NCBI GenBank assembly: GCA_026874595.1
Contig: CM049322.1
Coordinates: 35,957,840 to 36,021,839, forward strand
DNA from: Sipunculus nudus
Lineage: Eukaryota > Annelida > Sipuncula > Golfingiida > Sipunculidae
Reading direction: 5' to 3'
DNA: 64,000 nt
The stretch's first letter is position 1; every line of letters starts with the position of its first letter. Below the pieces are notes generated by a model, which was given only the letters and a program-made list of their open reading frames with translations, was not told the DNA's origin and ran no database searches. Below are positions 9,193 through 19,400 of this stretch, piece after piece. A program made the translations under genes and the position numbers.

Positions 9193-12100
9193 ATGGAGAC
9201 GTTAGAGTCACTTTTTAGATGCGGACAGGCCTTGGGGCTTAAGGACCAGGCTTTACAAGATTATGTTGAGGCTAGACGGCGTGCGGATGAAGAACGTGAG
9301 GAAAGAGCCAGGCAACGTGAAATAGAGCGCGAGCGAGAGGCTAGAGCCCACGAATTAGAGGTTCTAAGGTTAAAGTCTGACTCTGGGGTTAAAGAAGAGA
9401 GAAGTAGGGATGTATTCCCGAAAATCCAGCTTCCACCTTTTGATGAGGCTCACGATCAGCTAGATGCGTTTCTTGAGCGATTTGAACGATTAGCTGTATG
9501 TCAAGGCTATGATAGGGAGAATTGGGCGTTACACCTGAGTCCGTTACTGCGGGGTAAGGCGCTAGGGACTTACACACAGTTATCGGTGAGTGAGGCCATG
9601 GATTACGATAAGTTAAAGATAGCCTTGTTAAAGCGATACCAAATGACCGAAGAGGGTTATCGACACAAGTTTCGGACTTGTAGGCCTGAGCGAGGCGAAA
9701 CGCCGAGTCAGTTTGCGGTGAGACTGAGTGGATACCTAGACCATTGGATAGGGATGGCAGGGGTCGGAGGTGACTACGACGGGGTAGTTAACCTGTTGAT
9801 GTGTGAGCAGTTCGTAAACTGCTGTAGTAGGGATCTCTCTATGTTTTTGAAAGAGAGACGGTGTCGTGACTTTGATAGTATGGTAGACTTAGCCGAGAGT
9901 TATACGGAGGCTCACGGTGTACACAGCCTTACAGCAGGTCCTCGTTATGGCAATAATGTGCCGCGTCCAGCGCAACCGGTATCTCAGCCTAGAGAGAAGC
10001 GAGAGCCTAGAGAGAAGCGAGAGGTTGAGCGCAGTCCGGACGGTCAGACATTTAAGCCATCAGGAGGCATCAGATGTTATTTATGTAATGAACTGGGACA
10101 TAAGGCGCGGGAATGTAAGACTAGTGCCCGGTCGAGGCCTAGGTCTTCCCCTCAAGTAGGGCGTGCTGCTGGCGATCAGCAGAGGTATAGGACTAATTTT
10201 AGCCCCCCGTACAACCCAAAACAGAAACCGGAGACTATGTCAATGGCAGTAGTCGAGGCGGAAACGGAGACAGTCGGTGCGGTGAAACCGGAAGTAGAGA
10301 GTCCGAGTCAGTCGTTAGGATTTGCTGCCCAGACAGAAGGCGGAATCTCGTTACCTGTGTGTGAAGGGCTGGTGAATGGTAAGTCAGCGAGGGTGCTGCG
10401 GGATTCGGGATGTTCCTCGGCAGGAATACGTGAGTCGTACGTGGAGCCGAATCAGTTCACCAGACACCAGGTCGAGTGTAGGTTGTTCGACGGGTCTGTA
10501 AGACAATTTCCTACGGCTAGGATTAATGTGGACTGTGCGTACTTTGTCGGTACTATCGAGGCAATGGTGGTCGGGGATGCTGTATGTGATTTAGCGCTAG
10601 GTAACGTAGCGGGAGCGCGTGGTCCGTATGATCCGGACCCGACGTGGAAGTCTGAGCGGTCCTCAGGCATAGTGTGTGACGGTGTAGAGTCACAAAAGGA
10701 GGTGTCGTCCGCGGTGGAGACACGGAGCGCTGCACGAGAGAAACAGATACCGACGCGTAGCTTGAATGTTGCAAGCCCAGTTGCCGATGTGAGTCCGGCC
10801 GAATTTTTGAAGGCGCAGGAGGAGGATGGGTCTTTAGCGCCGTATTGGAGGCTAGCTAGAGAGGCTAGAAATGATAGTCCATTTAGAATTGAGGACGGAT
10901 ATTTAGTTCGGGTTGTGAGTGATAAACGGGGAGATCAAGATGGATCTCGAGTGGTGGTACCTCAGACGTTACGGTACGACGTAATGAGGATGGGCCACGA
11001 AGCGGTTATGGCGGGCCATCAGGGCATAGACAAAACGGACGACTGCGTGAGAACTCAGTTTTTCTGGAAAGGGATGTATAATGACATTGCTGAGTTTTGC
11101 AAGTCCTGTCCCATTTGCCAGAAAACCATACCGAAAGGCAAGGTGCCTGGAGCTACATTAGGCCAGATGCCATTAATTGATGAGCCCTGGCGTAGAATTT
11201 CGATGGATCTGGTTGGGCCGATCCATCCAGCGTCTGAGAGAGGTCACAGGTATATTCTGACCGTTATGGATTATGCCACTAGATATCCGGAGGCTGTCGC
11301 TTTAAAGAACATAGATACAGTCTCTGTGGCTGATGCGCTAGTTGATATTTATGCGCGGTTAGGAGTGCCGTCAGAGGTGCTTACTGACATGGGAACACAA
11401 TTTACGTCAGACCTCATGCGAGAAGTTAGCCGTGTTTTGTCTGTAAGACAGCTCACCACTACTCCTTACCATCCTATGTGCAACGGAATGGTGGAGAGAT
11501 TCAATGGAACGTTAAAGTTAATGTTGAAACGGATGTGCGAGGAAAGACCGCGAGATTGGGATCGGTACCTCAGCGCCGTGCTTTTTGCGTACCGAGAAGC
11601 GCCACATGAGAGCACAGGGTTCTCACCCTTTGAGTTGCTCTATGGTAGGATCGTTAGAGGACCGATGCGGATTCTAAGGGATCTGTGGACCAAGCGAGAT
11701 ACTAGCGTCGAGACTAAAACCACGTACCAATACGTCCTGGACCTACAAGACAAACTAAGCGACACATGCGCGTTAGCTAGAGAGGCGTTGAACAAATCAG
11801 CGAACAGACACAAACTGTTATATGATAGAGGTAAATGCACGCGCAGGTTTGAGGCCGGAGACGAAGTTTTGTTGTTACTCCCGACGGAGCAGAACAAATT
11901 AATGGTACAGTGGAAAGGCCCCTATACTATTGTAAACAGGGTTGGGGACTTAGACTATCGGATTAAGATTGGCGATAAGGTTAAAACCTTCCACGTGAAT
12001 ATGCTGAAACGGTACCATGCTAGAAACGAGCCCCAGCATATTCTGGCAGCGGTAGCCAAGGGCGCACCTGATTCTATACAGGATCCTGACGGTGTAGACG

Positions 12101-13602
12101 GGGAAACAGAGCCTCCCGTGTTCGGAGAGTTAAACCCAGAAGGGATTGATGAGGATGCCCACATGTCGTTACCGTCGTATGCGCGCCGCCAGACTGAGCG
12201 AGATGTTCAGGTAAATGCTGACCTAGGCAAGTGTCAGCGCCGTGAAATACTCAGTCTGCTTAGGCAATATGGGGATGTATTCACAGATGTACCCAAGCTT
12301 ACCAACGTTGTAGAATGTAGCATTAAACTCTCATCTGATGTACCTGTAAAAACTAGGCCCTATAGGGTGCCTTTTGAACTGCGAGAGACAATGCGAACAG
12401 AAATCCAGGAAATGTTAAACTTAGGCATTATTGAACAGTCAGATTCTAGCTATGCGTCCCCCTGTATCCTGCTTAGGAAACCTGACGGTAAGACTAGATT
12501 TGTGATAGACTACCGAAAGCTGAACCAATCAGTCGTGTTCGATCCTGAACCCATGCCGGATCCAGAAACACTTTTTGTCGAAGTCGCGAAAAGCCAGTAT
12601 TTCACAAAGCTTGACCTGACGAAAGGTTACTGGCAGATCCCTGTTTCTGAGGAATCCAGGGATAAGACGGCCTTTGTTACACCCGATGGCCATTACCAAT
12701 TTAGGGTTATGCCATTCGGCCTGGTAACTGCCGGAGCGGTTTTCACCCGCATGATGCGGAAAATGTTCAGCGACATGCCGAATGTAGTATGTTATGTAGA
12801 TGACGTGTTAATACACGCAGAGACTTGGGACGAGCACTTAAGAACTCTTAGAGAAGTGCTAGGTAGACTAGAATGTGCAAACTTAGCAGCTAAACCAGCT
12901 AAAACCTTCATAGGCTACCAGAGCCTAGAGTTTTTGGGACACCTTGTAGGCACGGGCAACTTGGCCACTAATCCAGTTTTGCTCAAGAGAATACAGAGCA
13001 CTGATAGACCTAAGACAAAGAAGGCTTTGCGAGCATTCCTAGGTCTTACAGGGTACTATCGAAAATTCGTGCCAAACTATGCGGAAATAGCGGCGCCCTT
13101 GACTGATCTAACGCGTAAAGGTCAACCTAACAAACTAGACTGGAAACCCGTACACGAGAACGCGTACTGTTCTCTAAAGGCTAAACTGTCAGACCCTCCC
13201 ATACTGAAGCTACCTGATTTCAGTAAACGATTTTATTTGAAATGTGATGCATCTGATGTGGGTATTGGCTGTATCCTGATGCAAAGACACGAGGGGATCA
13301 TGCACCCAGTAGCTTATGCCAGTCGTAAACTATTGCCCAGGGAGAGAAATTACTCCACCATCGAGAAAGAGTCATTAGCAATTGTATGGTCTGTACAGAA
13401 ATTTGAGATGTACCTGGCTTGTAGACCGTTCACCATTCAGACCGACCACAAACCATTAAAGTGTATTAACAAATCAAAATGTGCTAATAAGAGAGTAATG
13501 AGATGGGCACTGGTTCTACAAGAGTTTAGATTTGATATTGAAGCAGTGTCAGGTAAACTAAACCATGGACCTGATTTTCTTAGCAGACTGCCTGAGTGTT
13601 AG
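9193..13602 (+). CDS. Gag-Pol polyprotein of Gmr1-type element 2 (Gag-PR-INT-RT-RNH)
   Basis: 1469 residues in one frame with no frameshift between gag and pol. In order: a charged N-terminus; a SCAN-like capsid (about 75-250); a CCHC knuckle from C295; an aspartic protease DSG at D404; an integrase H2C2 finger starting at H602; an integrase core D672, D732, E768; a reverse transcriptase with LDLTKGYWQIP at D1141 and the YVDD catalytic box at 1201-1204; and RNase H with D1352, E1391 or E1393, and D1418, ending in GPDFLSRL. Integrase lies before RT, the hallmark of the Gmr1 clade within Ty3/gypsy. All catalytic residues I can check are present and no stop interrupts the frame. The start is the first ATG after the leader, in a good context (ACCATGG). 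No env-like ORF follows. Confidence 0.94.
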   Translation: METLESLFRCGQALGLKDQALQDYVEARRRADEEREERARQREIEREREARAHELEVLRLKSDSGVKEERSRDVFPKIQLPPFDEAHDQLDAFLERFERLAVCQGYDRENWALHLSPLLRGKALGTYTQLSVSEAMDYDKLKIALLKRYQMTEEGYRHKFRTCRPERGETPSQFAVRLSGYLDHWIGMAGVGGDYDGVVNLLMCEQFVNCCSRDLSMFLKERRCRDFDSMVDLAESYTEAHGVHSLTAGPRYGNNVPRPAQPVSQPREKREPREKREVERSPDGQTFKPSGGIRCYLCNELGHKARECKTSARSRPRSSPQVGRAAGDQQRYRTNFSPPYNPKQKPETMSMAVVEAETETVGAVKPEVESPSQSLGFAAQTEGGISLPVCEGLVNGKSARVLRDSGCSSAGIRESYVEPNQFTRHQVECRLFDGSVRQFPTARINVDCAYFVGTIEAMVVGDAVCDLALGNVAGARGPYDPDPTWKSERSSGIVCDGVESQKEVSSAVETRSAAREKQIPTRSLNVASPVADVSPAEFLKAQEEDGSLAPYWRLAREARNDSPFRIEDGYLVRVVSDKRGDQDGSRVVVPQTLRYDVMRMGHEAVMAGHQGIDKTDDCVRTQFFWKGMYNDIAEFCKSCPICQKTIPKGKVPGATLGQMPLIDEPWRRISMDLVGPIHPASERGHRYILTVMDYATRYPEAVALKNIDTVSVADALVDIYARLGVPSEVLTDMGTQFTSDLMREVSRVLSVRQLTTTPYHPMCNGMVERFNGTLKLMLKRMCEERPRDWDRYLSAVLFAYREAPHESTGFSPFELLYGRIVRGPMRILRDLWTKRDTSVETKTTYQYVLDLQDKLSDTCALAREALNKSANRHKLLYDRGKCTRRFEAGDEVLLLLPTEQNKLMVQWKGPYTIVNRVGDLDYRIKIGDKVKTFHVNMLKRYHARNEPQHILAAVAKGAPDSIQDPDGVDGETEPPVFGELNPEGIDEDAHMSLPSYARRQTERDVQVNADLGKCQRREILSLLRQYGDVFTDVPKLTNVVECSIKLSSDVPVKTRPYRVPFELRETMRTEIQEMLNLGIIEQSDSSYASPCILLRKPDGKTRFVIDYRKLNQSVVFDPEPMPDPETLFVEVAKSQYFTKLDLTKGYWQIPVSEESRDKTAFVTPDGHYQFRVMPFGLVTAGAVFTRMMRKMFSDMPNVVCYVDDVLIHAETWDEHLRTLREVLGRLECANLAAKPAKTFIGYQSLEFLGHLVGTGNLATNPVLLKRIQSTDRPKTKKALRAFLGLTGYYRKFVPNYAEIAAPLTDLTRKGQPNKLDWKPVHENAYCSLKAKLSDPPILKLPDFSKRFYLKCDASDVGIGCILMQRHEGIMHPVAYASRKLLPRERNYSTIEKESLAIVWSVQKFEMYLACRPFTIQTDHKPLKCINKSKCANKRVMRWALVLQEFRFDIEAVSGKLNHGPDFLSRLPEC

Positions 13603-13797
13603 GATGTAATGAGCTATAATGTTTAGCCAGTTAAGTCTAAACATGTACAAGATTTTGCCCTGTGTCATAGACCGTGGGCATGTACTAATGACAACTTGTT
13701 ACATGACTTTTATGTATTGCTATATGTAAATATGTTTAGCTGGACCCTGTGAGATAGAACGATACGATGTATCGAGAAAATACCGTGTATTTTCTTT

Positions 13798-13809
13798 AAA
13801 AGGAGGGGG
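13798..13809 (+). other. polypurine tract, element 2
   Basis: AAAAGGAGGGGG lies three bases before the 3' LTR, identical to the tract of element 1. The 195 bases between the RNase H stop and this tract hold no gene. Confidence 0.75.
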
Positions 13810-13812
13810 TGA

Positions 13813-14950
13813 TGTCACCAGACAATAGGTGACAATAAGTACGGTGTTTTGTATCATAGTTTAACGAAGTCTGTTCTCTATTGATATTGACGTGAAGCGT
13901 CATCCTAAAGCGTTGACAGGTCTTGATTGTATATATATATATTGTGTATTCTTGTATGGAATCCCATCGGCTATCAGCTGATTTATCCGTGTCACGCATC
14001 GTGTGTAATTATTACATTGGTATGTGGGTCGCCATGGTGACGCTAACAGTCAAACTAGGTCACATATATCCTTATATGGGACACTGGAGCCATAAGCCAA
14101 TCAGAGAACCGGATCGCCGTATTGTGACGACGATTGTGACGTCAGAGTTCAGGGAGAGACGCTGGAAGCTGCCTTCAGTTGGGTCTTGAAGCTTGAGGCG
14201 GCAGCACGCACGCACGGGAGTAGGAACATTGAAACGCCAGGAACGGCATAGAAGCAAGCTTCTACATGAAGCAAGGACCCAGCTCATAAGAACTCAGCCG
14301 TGCTGCCGAAAGAGCTTCGTATTGGCGATAAAGTGAAAGAGCGCTCGTCACTGCCGGCCTAGTTCAGCTTGACCTAGAAACATAACCGCCGTAAGCCGTG
14401 AACCCATTGCTACACGAGCAAGGTCAAGGACTCTAAGCTCAACGTAAACAAAGGGCGCTATTGCATGCATGTGAATGTAAACCTACCCGGGTCGCTGACA
14501 AGCAAGATCAGTTGAAGATCGCTAAACTCAGAAAGACTATATGCTGCTAATCATACGCTAGATTCTACACAAAACAGTAACCAGAGATCTCTGAAGGAAC
14601 TGGACTTTATGGTTTATTATACAAACCATGGACTCAGTAAATATCCTATAATTTTAATGTTAAGAACTGTCGTATTGACACATCATCGCACACACTCACA
14701 TTTGTGTCTCTGTAAGTATTGTCTTGAATTATATTTGTGAATTTAACCTGATGTCTCATAGTTTCTATTGATCTTGGTGTATGATTGTCTGGTATTTTAA
14801 TACACGTCCTTAAAAGAACCTGGAAATGTCACCTGTAATGACCGGGATCTAATTTCTTGATGAGTGAAATCAAGTGGCGAGCGTAAACCCATCCTATTGT
14901 TTTATAGGATATATCCGTTGTAAAGTTTTCACGTTAAGTTAGGGGTGACA
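13813..14950 (+). repeat. 3' LTR of element 2 (1138 bp)
   Basis: Same length as 7336-8473. Six substitutions separate the two by eye, with no indel. Confidence 0.92.
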
Positions 14951-14955
14951 CCCAT

Positions 14956-15013
14956 CGTATGGTTTTATAGGATATATCCGTTGTAAAGTTTTCACGTTAA
15001 GTTAGGGGTGACA
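14956..15013 (+). repeat. 3' LTR of element 1, last 58 bp
   Basis: Continues exactly where 7335 stops once one CCCAT copy is removed. It ends GGTGACA and is followed by ATATA. Confidence 0.92.
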
Positions 15014-15018
15014 ATATA

Positions 15019-16081
15019 CTTCATCACATTTCAAATATATTACAATTCATCATAAGGTCTTAGAAAATAAGGTATTATAATTTCGGTATAACTATAAGTT
15101 AGTTCTAAGCGGGGTTTAGATACAATATTTCATAATAAACTAATAAATGGAACCACAGTCTATTATTCTATTATTTAATATACATGTATTTCCTTAGCAA
15201 TATATGTATAATTTTCTCTGAATAGCGGGGGGGGAGTGATTACATTGATCTTTCTCTTCTCTGTATTGACGCCCCTGTATCCGGTATATGAATGTATTTT
15301 AATTTCTGTAATCTGAAGTTGGCGGAGGTATGTGCTTTCTGAGTGCTCTCCAGTTGTTCATATTCGATGCTCGCTACTCAAACGGGGAATCAACGTTATT
15401 CTGATATGTACATAATGGCCTAAATAAATGTCAATTTTTTTTTTCAACGTTTAATAGGAATGCTAGGTTAACTTTAACGTTACCTCATCTGTGAACTTTA
15501 TTGCATAACGCGGTGCTCTTGCGTCACATGACATGTATTGCCCTCTGTGGCCTTAAAGCAAAACACATACATCTGTAAGATCCTTATTGGATATTTAACT
15601 GAAACATGAATACTTAATAAATAATTAATCTAATGCGCACCCCATGCTAAATTTAACGTTTGCGTCTATACTTTTTTTTTTTACACTAGATTAATTTAAA
15701 CAATATTTTAACATATTTATAGAAACAAGATACGTACAAATATTTTATATTAAAATTGACTATGTTTATATTTTGAACATTCCAAAGAAATCTTCAGTTT
15801 ACTCAGAAATAAAGTGGCGTTGGTCAGGATCAATGGCCTCACTGAGGGCGCTCGTCTCTTCGAATTCGTTGCCCCGTCCCAGACCGGAATTTGTTACCGG
15901 GAGATGCTGCCACCTTATGAATAACAATGAAACTATTTCACAGGCGAGACCGAACATGAACACGGAACTCCTCGCTTCATCTTCTAGTGCCTCCGACAAA
16001 CGACCGAAAGTTACCGAATAGTTCCGAGTGACTCAATCTGTTTACAAACAAATGGTCATGTGACTGTGTACGACAGGTAAA
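15019..16081. other. intergenic, no gene recognised
   Basis: AT-rich. It contains a GGCGGAGGTATGTGCTTT-type fragment near 15321 that resembles dispersed invertebrate repeats. Open frames on both strands at about 15773-16021 have no recognisable domain, and the minus-strand one lacks an ATG at its start. Confidence 0.4.
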
Positions 16082-16101
16082 GTCACATGACCACCACAGG
16101 T

Positions 16102-16115
16102 GTTGCCATAGCAAC
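16102..16115 (+). promoter_or_regulatory. X-box (RFX site) of the CFAP68 promoter
   Basis: GTTGCCATAGCAAC is a palindromic match to the RFX X-box that controls many ciliary genes. It lies 125-138 bases before the preferred ATG at 16240. An E-box-like palindrome GTCACATGAC sits just upstream at 16082-16091. Control of CFAP68 by RFX is inferred from motif, position and gene identity. Confidence 0.7.
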
Positions 16116-16239
16116 ACAGGAAGCGTGCAGGGGCGACAACCGAGGCAGAGGCCAGGGGGATAAAAGTACGGTAACGGAGAGAGATAAAGGTCATAAACCA
16201 TCTCTAGGCTTTACAGACACGACAGGTAAACACTTCAGA

Positions 16240-16461
16240 ATGATGGCAGACGGCAGAGACCCACCATTTCAGTCTATGATCCGTGCCTCGGGGCTAGCTG
16301 AGGTCTGGACACACACACACGACGGTTTGAAGTTTGGCCAGTTCGGGTGGAGATGCACAAATAAAGAGGATTCTTACTCCAATCCCACCCTCATAGGAAA
16401 CTGGAACGAAGAGAGGTTTGATATAGAACGACAGAAGACGGCCAAAAGACTGCCATCACAG
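16240..16461 (+). CDS. CFAP68 exon 1 (coding part)
   Basis: Carries the FGWRC and GNWNEER blocks and ends on a codon boundary after LPSQ, followed by a GC donor. Confidence 0.82.
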
Positions 16462-19400
16462 GCACGTATATGATTATGATCCAAAATATTCATTATCAAT
16501 ATTAATTTCAATTCAGCATTAACTAAGTAATTATTAAAACAGAGGGGGGGGGGGGGGGATACATCCAGTTTTATAAGGTGTCCTTTGTCTGCAGGTGAAA
16601 GTGGATGGGGAACCAGTTCATTCGTCATGACAGACAATTCATGAATCAACAAACTCAATGTTTACATGTTTCTTAAATTATATTATATATATTTTAATCC
16701 AATATTAAAATATGAATATAAGTTAAAATTATAAGTTTGAGTACAGAATTGTCTATTAATTATGAAAATGAGAGACTTAAAATCATATAGCCATAAAGGT
16801 GTGTTATTCATGAATAGGTAATTTACTAATTATTCAAAATGGGATCTATGCACCTAATTTTTGCAAATGAAAAAGCATAAAATTAAATCTCTACCCAAAT
16901 AACATTATTCATATAGATCATTCGGTTTCACACAACTGAAAAGGACTACATTTTTCTAAATTTAATCAGTAACTGACAGACTTGCAAAAATGATAAACAC
17001 GTAGATGATAATTTCCTTTTATTGTTGATAATTAATAGAAATAATAAATTAAACAACTCCAAAACCATTTGAACACAGCTTTATGATATAGACATGAATA
17101 ATAACTCAAACACTAGATGAACCCTGTTTATTACATGAATTATACTGTAACAAAATGAATGCAAATTTGTGACAAAATGACTATGGTGAGAAATGGCCAG
17201 GCATCAAGGTAGATTGATTAGCAGGTGGTCATACAGCACAACCAAAGCATGAACCAGACAGTAATATGAGAATTTTGACAAATAATATCACAGGCTCTGA
17301 AATTATCAATTATACTTCCTTATCTATTGATAAACCTTAGGTGTTAACTGGAGCTCAGAAAGACCTTTCTTGTTTTCAAGGAAGCAAATATATCCATTTC
17401 TGAATTGGGATAAAAATGGTATGAACTAAGCTGTGACATGCAGATAGATTTGACTACAGCAGTTTTGATAAGCACAGAATTAACCAATGGTTATAACCAA
17501 TTACTGTGACCATTATTGTTTGTGAGGAATGGATCGGGCCATGAAAACCTGTCGCTCTAGCCATGTGCGAGGCTATCTGATCAGACCTTGAAAAGCCAAA
17601 ATGTCAAATGCACTCTCACTGATCAGCTCCTATTACTCAGGATTTAGCCAAACCATACTTTAGTTTTAACATTATGCTCTCTCAGGCAACCAATAAAAGC
17701 TCAGCTGAGCATTGCTCAAGATCTTGTCAGACCAGTCTGCCTGTCATGGCTGGATCGACAGGATATCACAGCTCTGTTCCTTATATATAGCAGTTAGGTA
17801 TGCACAGAAAATGGAAATAATGTTAGTTATTTATTATGTGATCTAAAACTTTTTGCTTACACCTGTTCTCAAGTGGTGAAAAAACATGCAGAGGGCATGA
17901 TTTGTGGCATAAGGCATTAATAGGGGGTGCATGCCAACTGGTGGATGTAACCTGCAACTTTACAAATTAAGGGTTTTCTTTAAGCTTCCAACTGGTGGTA
18001 TTTCATGTTTCTTCTTTTATGTTTCTGTTCCTTATTTGGGCATTGTCAAGCATGTAAGTAGTGTCCTCTGGTCATGTAGTCTTTATGGTAAACAGACACA
18101 CATGGACTGTAATAACTCACCCACAGAAGCATTACAACGTATGAAGCAGGTTAACTGCCGATATTAAGCCTGTGTGCCAGGATGCCTTTTATGGAAAACT
18201 TTTGTATTCAGCCAAAATGAGGGAATAACAATAGATGATGTACATCATTGCAATGAAACATTAAACATGCCACTTGAGACAAATTGCTTAATTCTGTTGG
18301 TATTCAGAAGAACTGATGATGAAGTTTTCTAGGTGGTTGATGATATAATTATCAGTATTTCTCAGTAAGGACAAATCACATTTCAAATTTCATACATGCA
18401 AAAATGTTTTCTAAATAGTGTTTTTTTTTTTACTTATACTTTAAAATAAGGTATTGGCTTTTTTCACATGAAAAGTTAATTCTTAAAGGAGCAAAATTTT
18501 ATAATTGCATTTTAAACATGAATGGTACATGATAGGTGAGTAAAAAAAAATTGCCTGGGGATATTCTCATGTATTTTTACATGAGCCTACTAAGAATTTG
18601 CTAACTACTGCAACGGGCAGGTTACAACTCGTTCTTTACAAAATTAAGTGTTTATTTAAGTTTAAACATTCAACTTCATTAATGAGATACAAAAACAAAT
18701 TATATTTCATCTGATGAATGATTAAATAAGGTTTAGAATGATATACACTTAATGTGGGTTTTCATGAGAATGGAACAACTTATAGGCATTTTACTAAAAC
18801 AAGAGTGCAAAAATTAATGCAGATGAAATTTCTACCTCAAAACTTAAAGGGGCCCAATCACTTTAAAGGCATGTTGAATTAACACGAAAAATAGCTTCTT
18901 CCTTTTAAATAAATTTTGACCTGTCAAAACATTGCCCTGAAACCATTTGCTTACTCCTGTAAATGAGTGTTAAAAACAGTGGACAGGGCGCGATCATAGG
19001 TGACATAAACATAGCACCTGGGACTCTGTGCTGAGCAACAACACCTGCCAATCATGAGATGTTCTGGCTGACTCGGTCCTCGAATGTATTACATGTTCCT
19101 GCTGGCTTAAAATTTGTGTGTTGCGGCTCTTGATCTGACCTCCAGTCATGCAACCTTGTTATGGTAAATAGACTGTGAGGTACTGAGAATGTGTGCTGGG
19201 ATGGTATTGCTGGGAAACTTTTGTATAAAGCAAAACTGAACTGATAGTCTGAAAGAATAGGCATAATATTTTGCTACTGATTATGTCCCTTTAAAAATTT
19301 CTAATACATGAACATTTGTCACAGCCGTACAAGCACAGGTGCTTGTGGTGTACCAATAATATGCAACACTAGCCGGTTTACCAGGCAAGAGTTGTATTCC

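Larger units (their letters stand above)
7336..14950 (+). mobile_element. Gmr1-type Ty3/gypsy retrotransposon, element 2 (nested, apparently intact)
   Basis: 7615 bp between CCCAT duplications, in the same orientation as its host. The LTRs are 1138 bp each and differ at six positions that I counted. Primer-binding-site candidate, leader, one uninterrupted Gag-Pol frame and polypurine tract are all present. The protein order is capsid, CCHC knuckle, protease, integrase, reverse transcriptase, RNase H. The internal part is about 99 percent like element 1, whereas the LTRs differ from those of element 1 by roughly 5 percent. It looks capable of autonomous movement. Confidence 0.93.
623..15013 (+). 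mobile_element. Gmr1-type Ty3/gypsy retrotransposon, element 1 (host of the nest)
   Basis: This is a complete insertion between ATATA duplications, interrupted by element 2 at 7336-14950 plus one CCCAT duplicate. Its own sequence is 623-7335 plus 14956-15013, about 6.77 kb. It has a 5' LTR, primer-binding-site candidate, leader, an ORF for Gag, protease and integrase, an RNase H remnant, polypurine tract and 3' LTR. The reverse transcriptase is missing because of an 887-bp deletion, so it cannot be autonomous. Its two LTRs are both 1146 bp and differ at one position that I found, so it is young. Integrase before RT is the order known from the Gmr1 clade, the reverse of ordinary Ty3/gypsy elements. 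Confidence 0.92.

Noticed and set aside
15773-16021. Open frames on both strands next to the CFAP68 promoter
   Set aside because: No known domain, no splice structure, and the minus-strand frame starts at TTG. Possible divergent transcript, but not supportable as a gene.
16087-16239. N-terminal extension of CFAP68 from the ATG at 16087
   Set aside because: Open, but it contains the X-box and has no counterpart in the family. 16240 gives the usual protein length.
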